Positions 18,249 to 24,890 of a stretch of 64,000 nucleotides of DNA are shown here, piece after piece. Origin of the DNA: Mesorhizobium carmichaelinearum (GTDB lineage: Bacteria > Pseudomonadota > Alphaproteobacteria > Rhizobiales > Rhizobiaceae); NCBI RefSeq assembly GCF_900199455.1, contig NZ_FZQR01000005.1:1-64000 (forward strand), given 5' to 3'. The notes beneath the pieces are model-generated. The model did no database searches, was not told the origin of the DNA, and worked only from the letters and a program-made list of their open reading frames with translations. A program made the position numbers and the translations under genes. The stretch's first letter is position 1. Each line of letters opens with the position of its first letter.

Positions 18249-19505
18249 ATGATCGACGATCCGCTTTTCCAGCCGCTCATCCTACCCAACGGCGCTGTGA
18301 TCAAGAACCGCATCGCCAAGGCGTCGATGGAGGAAAACCTCGCCGACGTGAACCAGGCCCCGGGCGAGGCGTTGTGGCGCATGTATCGCGGCTGGGCCGA
18401 AGGCGGCGCAGGGCTGATCCTGACCGGCAACGTGATGATCGACGGGCGATACATGACCGGGCCGGGCGGTGTGGTCGTCGAGGATCGGGCAAACCTGCCG
18501 GCGCTGCGCAAATGGGCTGAAGCCGGCCGCTCGACAGGCGCGCAGTTCTGGATGCAGATCAACCACCCTGGCCGCCAGATGATGGCAAGCCTGAAGCAAC
18601 AGCCAATGGCCCCATCGGCGGTCGCCTTGGAGCTTGGCAGGTTCTCGAAGCTCTTCGTTATGCCCCGTGAAATGACGCGCCGCGACATTGACGAAGTGGC
18701 GGCGCGTTATGTCGAGACTGCGCTTATCGCTGAGGAGGCCGGCTTCTCGGGTGTTCAGATCCATGCCGCGCATGGCTATCTGCTCAGCCAGTTCCTCTCG
18801 CCGCTGACCAACCGCCGCACCGACAAATGGGGCGGGTCGCCGGAAAACCGCGCGCGGCTGCTGATCGAGATCGTGCGGCTGGTCCGCTCCTCCGTTCAGC
18901 CGAGCTTCTGCGTCGCCGTCAAACTGAATTCGGCCGACTTCCAGCGCGGCGGTTTCGGCAAGGACGACGCGATCGCCGTGGTGCGCCAGTTGAACGAACT
19001 GGGCGTCGACCTGGTGGAGATTTCCGGCGGCAGCTACGAGAGCCCGGCCATGCAGGGACGAGCAGGAGACGAGCGCACCATGGCGCGGGAGGCTTATTTC
19101 CTCGACTTTGCCCGCGAGATCATCACTGTCGCCAGGATGCCGGTGATGCTGACCGGAGGGATTCGCCGCAAGAAGGTGGCGCAAACGGCGATCACCGACG
19201 GTATCGCGATGGTGGGCCTCGCCACCGCACTGGCGATCCGTCCCGATCTGCCCAACGCCTGGGCGCGTGGCGAAGACATCGAAATCACCGCTCCAGCGGT
19301 CAGATGGAGAAGCAAGCCGCTGGCCTCGCTCGCCGTCCAGTCGGTCGTCAAGACGCAGATGCTGCGGCTGGCTGAGGGTCGCGCACCCCGGCATTGCGTG
19401 TCGCCGGCATTGGCCCTGATCCAAACACAGATCAGACAGAGTCGTCGCACCCGGCAATATGTCGCCTGGGTCGAGAAACGCCCAAGTCAGGGAGCAGGCC
19501 GATGA
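18249..19505 (+). CDS. NADH:flavin oxidoreductase, old yellow enzyme family
   Basis: 418 residues, an FMN TIM barrel without the iron-sulfur and FAD extension of the dienoyl-CoA reductases. Family motifs: NRIAKASMEENLAD near the N-terminus, QINHPGRQ, the active-site strand IHAAHGYLLSQFLSPLTNRR with GGSPENRARL, and PVMLTGGIR for phosphate binding. It should reduce an activated C=C bond with NAD(P)H. The stop overlaps the next start by four bases (ATGA), so translation is coupled to the first VOC protein. In this setting it may reduce an unsaturated ring-cleavage product or a cinnamoyl-type side chain. Confidence 0.88.
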   Translation: MIDDPLFQPLILPNGAVIKNRIAKASMEENLADVNQAPGEALWRMYRGWAEGGAGLILTGNVMIDGRYMTGPGGVVVEDRANLPALRKWAEAGRSTGAQFWMQINHPGRQMMASLKQQPMAPSAVALELGRFSKLFVMPREMTRRDIDEVAARYVETALIAEEAGFSGVQIHAAHGYLLSQFLSPLTNRRTDKWGGSPENRARLLIEIVRLVRSSVQPSFCVAVKLNSADFQRGGFGKDDAIAVVRQLNELGVDLVEISGGSYESPAMQGRAGDERTMAREAYFLDFAREIITVARMPVMLTGGIRRKKVAQTAITDGIAMVGLATALAIRPDLPNAWARGEDIEITAPAVRWRSKPLASLAVQSVVKTQMLRLAEGRAPRHCVSPALALIQTQIRQSRRTRQYVAWVEKRPSQGAGR

Positions 19506-19936
19506 CCGTTCACGCCGACATTGCGGTTACCAAGCTGCAGCATCACGTCTTTTACGTCACCGATCTGGACCGGTCCAAAGCCTTCTACACGCGGTTGTTC
19601 GACCTGCAATTCTCGGCGCTCAACCATCCCGATTCAAGTGCTGCGATGCGCCTGTCGAAACAGGAGATGCATTTCTTCTCCTTCGGGTTTCACCATCACG
19701 ACATTTGTCTGGTGAAGCATCACAAGCTCGCCATGGACAACAACTCCATGCTGCATTTCACGCTTGCATTGCGCGAAGGCGCCGGGTTCGACGCCGTGCG
19801 TGCCCGCGCCTCTGCGATGGGTCTGGCTGTCCGCGACGGTCGGATGCTGGCCTCGGCAAAGCCCGTTGTCCGCGCCTTCAGGGTTCAGGATCCCGACAGG
19901 CACTGGATCGAGATCATCGAGGAGAGGTCGAGATGA
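19502..19936 (+). CDS. VOC-family protein, possible extradiol dioxygenase/isomerase
   Basis: 144 residues, one vicinal-oxygen-chelate domain: LQHHVFYVTDLDRSKAFYTR at the N-terminus, a middle His in MLHFTLAL, and a terminal HWIEIIEE. The three positions expected to bind metal (His, His, Glu) are present. Its ATG overlaps the upstream stop and its own stop overlaps the next start (ATGA at 19933), so three genes are translationally coupled. Size matches glyoxalase-like or small ring-cleavage subunits; which one is not decidable from sequence alone. Confidence 0.82.
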   Translation: MTVHADIAVTKLQHHVFYVTDLDRSKAFYTRLFDLQFSALNHPDSSAAMRLSKQEMHFFSFGFHHHDICLVKHHKLAMDNNSMLHFTLALREGAGFDAVRARASAMGLAVRDGRMLASAKPVVRAFRVQDPDRHWIEIIEERSR

Positions 19937-20604
19937 GCAAAGCCGTTCCGCCCAATGTCATTCCGCCGCTTGCCCAGAAATTTGGCGGGCTGTTGAAGCG
20001 CAAATGGTTCCGCGAGCTGGTGTTGCTTGTCCCCACCATCACGCGCAGGCGGTTTTCCAACAAGACGGAGGACTATGGCGTCTTCGAACCGTCGCTGGTT
20101 TCGCATATCGGGCAATTGTCTATCTATGTGCGCGACATTGCACGAAGCCGGCAATGGTACGAACAGGTTGCCGGCATGGTCCATAGCCGGACGGCCGAGC
20201 GCGAGCCGCACCCAGCCAAATCGGGTTGGCAGATTCGCTGCTGCTACATGAGTGCGATCGAACACGATGAATGCCTTGTGCTGGTCGAGGAATTCGATCC
20301 CACCGGCAACATCAGCACCCCGTCCGGAATGAGCTTCTTTCACTTTGCCCTGGAGGTACAAGGCAACAGGCTGGAGGACGTCCTGGCATTCGCCAGGCAA
20401 CGGCATGACAGCGGCTTTCGCCCCAACTATGGACCGGTTCGCCACAACAGCGAGCCGCCGCTCGGTGATGGCGAGACGGGCGGCAACGTCGCCTGTTATC
20501 TCTACGACCCGGATTGGAACAATGTCGAGTTCTGCGGAGCTATGGATACCATCCAAAATTATCGTGCTCGCTATGGAGACACAAAAGGTAGCGAGCGCGC
20601 GTAG
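19933..20604 (+). CDS. VOC-family protein with N-terminal extension
   Basis: 223 residues. About 55 residues of basic, hydrophobic leader (GLLKRKWFRELVLLVPTITR) precede a VOC domain that starts at SHIGQLSIYVRDIARSRQWY. Metal positions are His in SHIG, His in FFHFALEV and Glu in NVEFC. The domain resembles type I extradiol dioxygenases such as biphenyl-diol dioxygenase more than glyoxalase I. It is the last gene of the operon. Two different VOC proteins in a row suggest either consecutive steps or a heteromer. Confidence 0.8.
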   Translation: MSKAVPPNVIPPLAQKFGGLLKRKWFRELVLLVPTITRRRFSNKTEDYGVFEPSLVSHIGQLSIYVRDIARSRQWYEQVAGMVHSRTAEREPHPAKSGWQIRCCYMSAIEHDECLVLVEEFDPTGNISTPSGMSFFHFALEVQGNRLEDVLAFARQRHDSGFRPNYGPVRHNSEPPLGDGETGGNVACYLYDPDWNNVEFCGAMDTIQNYRARYGDTKGSERA

Positions 20605-20991
20605 CGAAGCGCCTATTTGATTGAGCCATCTTTGGACATCACGACTCCCAGGGCGAACCTCATTCGGAGTCCTTGCCATAAGGTTCGCCACCGAATACGA
20701 GAACATACGAAGGATATGGTTGGGCGAACCACCCGCTAACTAATTGTTTTTGTTGAAAAGACGACATCCTCCGGGCCCACCATAACCTTTGATTTTGTTG
20801 ATGAAAATTGCGGTCGGTTGTTGCCGCGAAGCGGCCCGGACCGAGCCCATGGTGCCGAGCCCGAAGTTGATTGGGCAGCGCCGCAGCCAGCTCGACGCCC
20901 CAAGCTCCGCGAGGTTATCGTTTCCGACTGCACCAGGCTCGGGCCGGCTGACACAACCCCTCGACGGCCCGCGAAGTAGCAGGATCTATCC
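20605..20991. other. Convergent intergenic region with inverted repeats
   Basis: Between two converging operons. A perfect 9-bp inverted repeat, GGCGAACCT (20652-20660) with AGGTTCGCC (20681-20689), is followed by a third copy of the arm, GGCGAACC, at 20723-20730. These could end transcription from both sides, but no T-tracts follow. The bases CCTCCGGGCCCACCA at 20768-20782 look like a tRNA 3' end (compare tRNA-Ile) without the rest of a tRNA. A 72-codon minus-strand frame from GTG 20954 to 20736 is open but without homology. Confidence 0.4.
20736..20954 (-). CDS. Doubtful small open frame at the end of the YcaO operon
   Basis: 72 codons beginning with GTG, 37 bases after the stop of the AT-rich gene and on the same strand. 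The translation is rich in Ser, Gly and Arg (LGRRAGCGAAQSTSGSAPW, SSTKSKVMVG) and has no leader or core resembling a known precursor. GAGGGG is only two bases from the GTG, which is too close for a good ribosome site. It also covers the tRNA-end-like bases. I list it only because a YcaO system needs a substrate and this is the nearest small frame in the right place. Confidence 0.15.
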   Translation of the reverse strand: MSAGPSLVQSETITSRSLGRRAGCGAAQSTSGSAPWARSGPLRGNNRPQFSSTKSKVMVGPEDVVFSTKTIS

Positions 20992-21657
20992 CTACTCAGT
21001 CAGCCTGCCACTGCGGTGCCCGAGCGCCTGCTTCGCAGCATACATGGTCGGCGAGCGCTTGCCGGGAAGGTTCGCCTCCAGAACAAGCTGTTCGACAAAG
21101 CCCTGGTTCATTTCGAATTCGACGCATTGGTCAAGCTTATCGACAATCCAGACCCTGTAGTAGTCTTTCTTAAGGTCATATCCGGAATCATCGCTGACTA
21201 TCTGTAGCGGAGGCGCCGGTATCAACATAATCTTTGGTTTTGGCAGATCGTATGTGTGCCCCTCATACGCGTATCCAAAAATTACTCCGGAGCTATATTT
21301 CTTCTTATCTTTCTTGTTTGGTTGTACATCGATCGCACTTAACAATAACATATAATTGTCCAATACAGATTTGATAAAGACATACGAGCTTTCTTGCTTA
21401 TTGTCTCCTTGACTTTCAAACATTGTTCTTACCAATTGCAGTAATTCTTCATAATTATTGTCAGGAGTACTTTCTGCCAATTTGGAAAAAGTTATGGCGT
21501 ACTGCCCCTCTTTTACAATGGTGTTTATATCTCGAAATTCATTTTTGTCTTCTGGCTTTGGTAGTCCAGGAACCCCGTAGAGCCGCACCTGCGTTGCATT
21601 GAACGCTCCGTGCAAATCGGTCGTCGTATATGTAGGACGGTGATAGTCATCGCTCAT
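20992..21657 (-). CDS. AT-rich protein of unknown function in the YcaO-TfuA operon
   Basis: 221 residues, not recognised. The start at 21657 has a good GAGGAG site. It is hydrophilic, rich in Lys, Asp and Tyr (NKKDKKKYSSGVIFGYAYEG; SGYDLKKDYYRVWIVDK), has no signal peptide or membrane segment and a single Cys (about residue 178). The 21190-21560 part is clearly more AT-rich than all neighbours, which suggests recent acquisition or relaxed selection. It is the last well-supported gene of the operon, 29 bases after the metalloprotease. It could be the substrate of the YcaO/TfuA pair, a partner or an effector; none can be shown from sequence. Confidence 0.75.
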   Translation of the reverse strand: MSDDYHRPTYTTTDLHGAFNATQVRLYGVPGLPKPEDKNEFRDINTIVKEGQYAITFSKLAESTPDNNYEELLQLVRTMFESQGDNKQESSYVFIKSVLDNYMLLLSAIDVQPNKKDKKKYSSGVIFGYAYEGHTYDLPKPKIMLIPAPPLQIVSDDSGYDLKKDYYRVWIVDKLDQCVEFEMNQGFVEQLVLEANLPGKRSPTMYAAKQALGHRSGRLTE

Positions 21658-21686
21658 GATGCTTCTCCTCGCTTCGGCAATTCAGT

Positions 21687-22886
21687 TCATGAAATTTCTC
21701 GCCACCTGAAGTTTTCCTCGAACTTCGCGCCCAGCACTGGCGCGATGCGGCTGCCGGCTTCGGTAATGGCCATCGCGGCATTCTCAAATGTCAGATCGTC
21801 TGCGTCGAGGCTGGACCAGGTCCGAGCAAGGGTCAGCGCCACATCGTCGCGCGCCCGGGTAAGCGCGCTTTTGAACAGGAACGGCCTGGCACGGAAGGCC
21901 AGCGCCGTGAAATTCGAGATGCGGTGCATGGCGGCCTCGTCGATATCTCTGATGTCGACATCGAGAAGCCGCTCATCGGCTAGTCCATCACCCACGAGAT
22001 TCGCGTGGTAGATGTCGACGATCGTATCGAATACGGCCCCCGTGAAGGGCCGCGACCTGTCATGGATTTCGTCGGAGACTTCAGACATGCGGCGCGAATT
22101 GCTGGCGAGGCGAATCTGCCGGTCGCCGATCAGTTCGGCAATGCGGTTGAGCTCGTTCAGGACGAGAAGGTTACCGTCGCAGTGGCGGAGCAGCCGGTCG
22201 AGACCGCTGTCGAAATGCAGGAAGGACAGAAGCGACGTTATGTCGGCGCTCGCCTCATGGAACGATGCGAAGTCGCCGGTCTTCAAGCCGTTTGCCGGCA
22301 CCCCAAAAAGGGAAAACAGAATCGCATGGCCGACCTCATGCGCAATCGTATCGAAGTTGAGGGCATAGGGATAAGTTCGACCGTCGGGCGCCCTGTCCAC
22401 GCCGAGTTCCAGATAACCGTAGCCAGATTGGGCGTTGTTCCAGTCGACCCACGGAATGATCTCCAGCCGCTCATAGGTTTCGGCGAAGTACCAGGTAATC
22501 GGCCGCCCAAGGTAGCTTTCCCAGATGTCCAGGACCCGGCTGACTGTCCCGAAGGCGTGTGCCGCCAGGAACTGACGTGAATTCAATGAAATCTGGTCGA
22601 AGTGACCGTCGTAGGCGGGTTCCGCCGGCGGGAAGGCCTCGCCAACGAAGGGCGGTAGATAGGGATACTCGTAAGGTTCCTTGTCGAGAAGCGGATCGCG
22701 GACATAGATGCGGTGGTCCTCCGGCCCGGCGCGTAACCGGCCCGGCGGGGTCGATATCCAGACGGTCTCTGGTGTGCCGTAGTCGGCAAGGTGGGGCACC
22801 TGGGGAAACAGAAGGAAGCGCGTGCCGACGGAACGACTTTGGTCGCTGGATCGATCGAGCGTTCCTAGTAGCTCAGCCCCTCTCAT
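21687..22886 (-). CDS. Gluzincin-type zinc metalloprotease
   Basis: 399 residues. The zinc motif HEVGH is at residues 183-187, followed by the third ligand Glu at about 211 in FHEASADITSLL, the spacing of gluzincins (M4-like clan). The first 100 residues are Pro- and Tyr-rich without a signal peptide, so it probably acts in the cytoplasm or is exported by an unknown route. The annotated ATG has no ribosome site and lies directly after an 18-bp tandem repeat, so the start is uncertain. Placed between tfuA and the AT-rich gene, it may mature the modified product or remove a leader. Confidence 0.82.
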   Translation of the reverse strand: MRGAELLGTLDRSSDQSRSVGTRFLLFPQVPHLADYGTPETVWISTPPGRLRAGPEDHRIYVRDPLLDKEPYEYPYLPPFVGEAFPPAEPAYDGHFDQISLNSRQFLAAHAFGTVSRVLDIWESYLGRPITWYFAETYERLEIIPWVDWNNAQSGYGYLELGVDRAPDGRTYPYALNFDTIAHEVGHAILFSLFGVPANGLKTGDFASFHEASADITSLLSFLHFDSGLDRLLRHCDGNLLVLNELNRIAELIGDRQIRLASNSRRMSEVSDEIHDRSRPFTGAVFDTIVDIYHANLVGDGLADERLLDVDIRDIDEAAMHRISNFTALAFRARPFLFKSALTRARDDVALTLARTWSSLDADDLTFENAAMAITEAGSRIAPVLGAKFEENFRWREIS

Positions 22887-22920
22887 TTTAATACATTAGC
22901 AAATTTTAATACATTAGCAA
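22885..22920. repeat. 18-bp perfect tandem repeat before the metalloprotease start
   Basis: ATTTTAATACATTAGCAA occurs twice head to tail (22885-22902 and 22903-22920) and the first copy ends on the protease start codon. On the minus strand each copy offers a -10-like TATTAAAAT. It is strikingly AT-rich in a GC-rich operon. It may be a promoter duplication or replication-slippage product that separates the protease and AT-rich gene from tfuA. Confidence 0.8.
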
Positions 22921-22948
22921 AATGCCAAACGTATCGTAAATTGAGATT

Positions 22949-22979
22949 GAGATTTCTCGCCCTGATGCCCTCAAATCTC
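22949..22979 (-). terminator. Possible hairpin after tfuA
   Basis: GAGATTT (22949-22955) pairs perfectly with AAATCTC (22973-22979) across a 17-base loop; one arm includes the tfuA stop codon. The stem is weak and no T-run follows, so partial termination or RNA processing between tfuA and the protease gene is only a possibility. Confidence 0.25.
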
Positions 22980-23711
22980 TAACCCGGCTTCGTCGAGATC
23001 CTTAAAGAAAGCCGCCGTCAATTGGAAATCCGGCAGGGATGCGGGCTCCTTGAATAAGCCGTGATGCAATAGCCGGAGTGCGTCGCGCGCATCCTGCTTC
23101 TTCTGCTGAACGAAAGTTGCGGCGAGGATCTCCTGATATTTCTCGACAACGAGATCACCTTCGCAAGACAAGGCGTCACCGACCATGCGGGCGAGCGTGC
23201 GCTCGCGAAAATTGAGAGCTTGCGCGGCGCGCTCCAGGCTGGTTCTGTATTCAGCCGAAATAATGCCTCGACGGCAGGCCCTGCGAACCGTCATGCGAAG
23301 ATCGATCAGCGCGTGGGTTATGGGCGCGGAATTTACCTCCCATGGTCCGTGCAGTACGGCCACCGCATCGTCAGGCGCAAACGCAAAGCGACGATACCAC
23401 CGGTAGATGAGCCCCACGCCCTGCATGTATGGAAAGAGTTCCGCAGCGCGAAGTGCCCCCATGCTCGCTGCGCCGACTATCGGAACACCTTTCGCTATTG
23501 CCCAAAGGATTTCCTTGTGCCTGACCGCCGGCTCCGACTGAAAGCCGCCGTCGATGATGACTATCGCGCTCGGATCAAAATGCTGCACAGCCGCAATGAT
23601 CGAACCCTGAACAGCCGGCGGAAGGCAGATCGCCTCCACGACTTCCAGCACTTCGCCCTGTGACAGGGTGGGACCGGCAAAGACCAGCTTGGGACGCATT
23701 TGCCTAGCCAT
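22971..23711 (-). CDS. tfuA: TfuA-like protein, YcaO partner for thioamidation
   Basis: 246 residues with the full TfuA domain: KLVFAGPTLSQGEVLEV at the N-terminus, IIDGGFQSEPAVRHKEILWA (about 52-71), then VGAASMGALRAAELFPYMQG and GLIYRWYR. TfuA was named from trifolitoxin production in Rhizobium, and TfuA-YcaO pairs form backbone thioamides in methyl-coenzyme M reductase and in thioamidated peptides; TfuA probably helps supply sulfur. The start overlaps the ycaO stop by eight bases, so both are translated together. The C-terminal third has no recognisable motif but is typical of longer proteobacterial versions. Confidence 0.9.
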   Translation of the reverse strand: MARQMRPKLVFAGPTLSQGEVLEVVEAICLPPAVQGSIIAAVQHFDPSAIVIIDGGFQSEPAVRHKEILWAIAKGVPIVGAASMGALRAAELFPYMQGVGLIYRWYRRFAFAPDDAVAVLHGPWEVNSAPITHALIDLRMTVRRACRRGIISAEYRTSLERAAQALNFRERTLARMVGDALSCEGDLVVEKYQEILAATFVQQKKQDARDALRLLHHGLFKEPASLPDFQLTAAFFKDLDEAGLEI

Positions 23712-24861
23712 GCAACAGAGGCGTCAAGGCCGGTATGACGATCCTGACGACCGACAGGTCGCAGAGCGGCCTGGTATCGAGCTGAATCATGTACACCGCG
23801 TCGATTCCTGCGCCCTCGATCTGTGCGAGAAGAGCGGACATCCTATTTCCCGCGCTGGTGTAGTTCTGCCCGGCAATCGCACCGAAATGGACGTCGCGAG
23901 GGCCGTCGGACAGGAGGCGTCGGTGCGCCGCAATTTTTTGCCAATCGGGATATCTTGGATAGGACGCACGCGTCAGGTCATCACGGGCGCCGGAGATCGC
24001 CGTCAGTCGCGACTGCGCCGCCTCGTAGATTGCATGAACGATCGCGGACGCGGCATCGAAACCTGCCGCCGAGCCCTCTGCCGGATGGTGAAGAATGGCA
24101 GTTTCCGGTGGCCGATCCTCCATGAGATGGCACCAGATCACCGGCAGTCCCAGCGGTGAGGGGGCGTGCCAAAGCCCCACCAGCAGGCCTTTGGCTTCCA
24201 GGCTTTCGAGAAGGCCCGCAACTGTCGGATCGTCGATCGTTCTTGGGTCAATTCGATGGCGCTGGAAAAAGCCATGGATTCGCTCCGCCCGCGTGAGTGC
24301 GTCGCGCTCGATGCATTCCATTATCCCGTGCAGGATAGAGTCCGTTTCCTTGAAGGAGGCCGCCAGGCCAGACGTCGATGAAGCGAAGATTTCCTCGTGG
24401 GGCCGCGGCGGGAACACGTAGGCAGTGTGTACCAGCTCGAATGGGACCCAATCCTGCAGGCCACCCTTGAGGATATTCTCGGCATGAATCCAAGCTATGT
24501 CCCTGCTGCGCCAGCCCGCGTCGACACCAGGCTGGAGATGGGCTTGGAATCTTTCAGGAGGAATATTCAGGGAGTCTGCGGAGGCCGCGATGGGGTCATA
24601 GTGCGTCAAGCGCTCGGCAAAGCAGGACTCCGCGGCCTCGAGAATGGCCGATACCGCAGCTTCGGTTATGGTCGGCCCCTTGCCTTGCGAAACGGAATTT
24701 AAAAGGGAGAAAGGCCTGACCGCCTGAACCACGGGTATGTCGAGCACGTCGAGGCCTGTGATGTCTGCAATCCGTGTGATGCCCAAGAGCTCGCGCATCG
24801 TCATTAGCTGCATGAGAGCTTCGCGCGGCGGAGGACCCGAGCGCTCGTACCGTTCCAGCAT
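23704..24861 (-). CDS. ycaO: YcaO-family ATP-dependent cyclodehydratase/thioamide synthetase
   Basis: 385 residues. The YcaO ATP-binding signature is present: SQGKG (58-62), Glu75, Glu78 and Glu83 in ILEAAESCFAER, and SILHGIMECIERDAL (175-189). The enzyme phosphorylates a peptide backbone amide with ATP; with a TfuA partner the usual product is a thioamide, with an E1-like partner an azoline. No E1/ocin-ThiF or dehydrogenase gene is nearby, which favours thioamidation. The C-terminus ends in PALTPLLHG, not the PxPxP tail of azoline-forming members. It lies 29 bases after the cyclase/ATPase gene. Confidence 0.9.
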   Translation of the reverse strand: MLERYERSGPPPREALMQLMTMRELLGITRIADITGLDVLDIPVVQAVRPFSLLNSVSQGKGPTITEAAVSAILEAAESCFAERLTHYDPIAASADSLNIPPERFQAHLQPGVDAGWRSRDIAWIHAENILKGGLQDWVPFELVHTAYVFPPRPHEEIFASSTSGLAASFKETDSILHGIMECIERDALTRAERIHGFFQRHRIDPRTIDDPTVAGLLESLEAKGLLVGLWHAPSPLGLPVIWCHLMEDRPPETAILHHPAEGSAAGFDAASAIVHAIYEAAQSRLTAISGARDDLTRASYPRYPDWQKIAAHRRLLSDGPRDVHFGAIAGQNYTSAGNRMSALLAQIEGAGIDAVYMIQLDTRPLCDLSVVRIVIPALTPLLHG

Positions 24862-24890
24862 GGAGGCTTCCCGATCTCCCAGCCGCGCGG

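Noticed and set aside
20768..20782. A possible tRNA gene
   Set aside because: Only the last 15 bases resemble a tRNA end; no T-arm, anticodon stem or 5' acceptor strand can be folded upstream on either strand.
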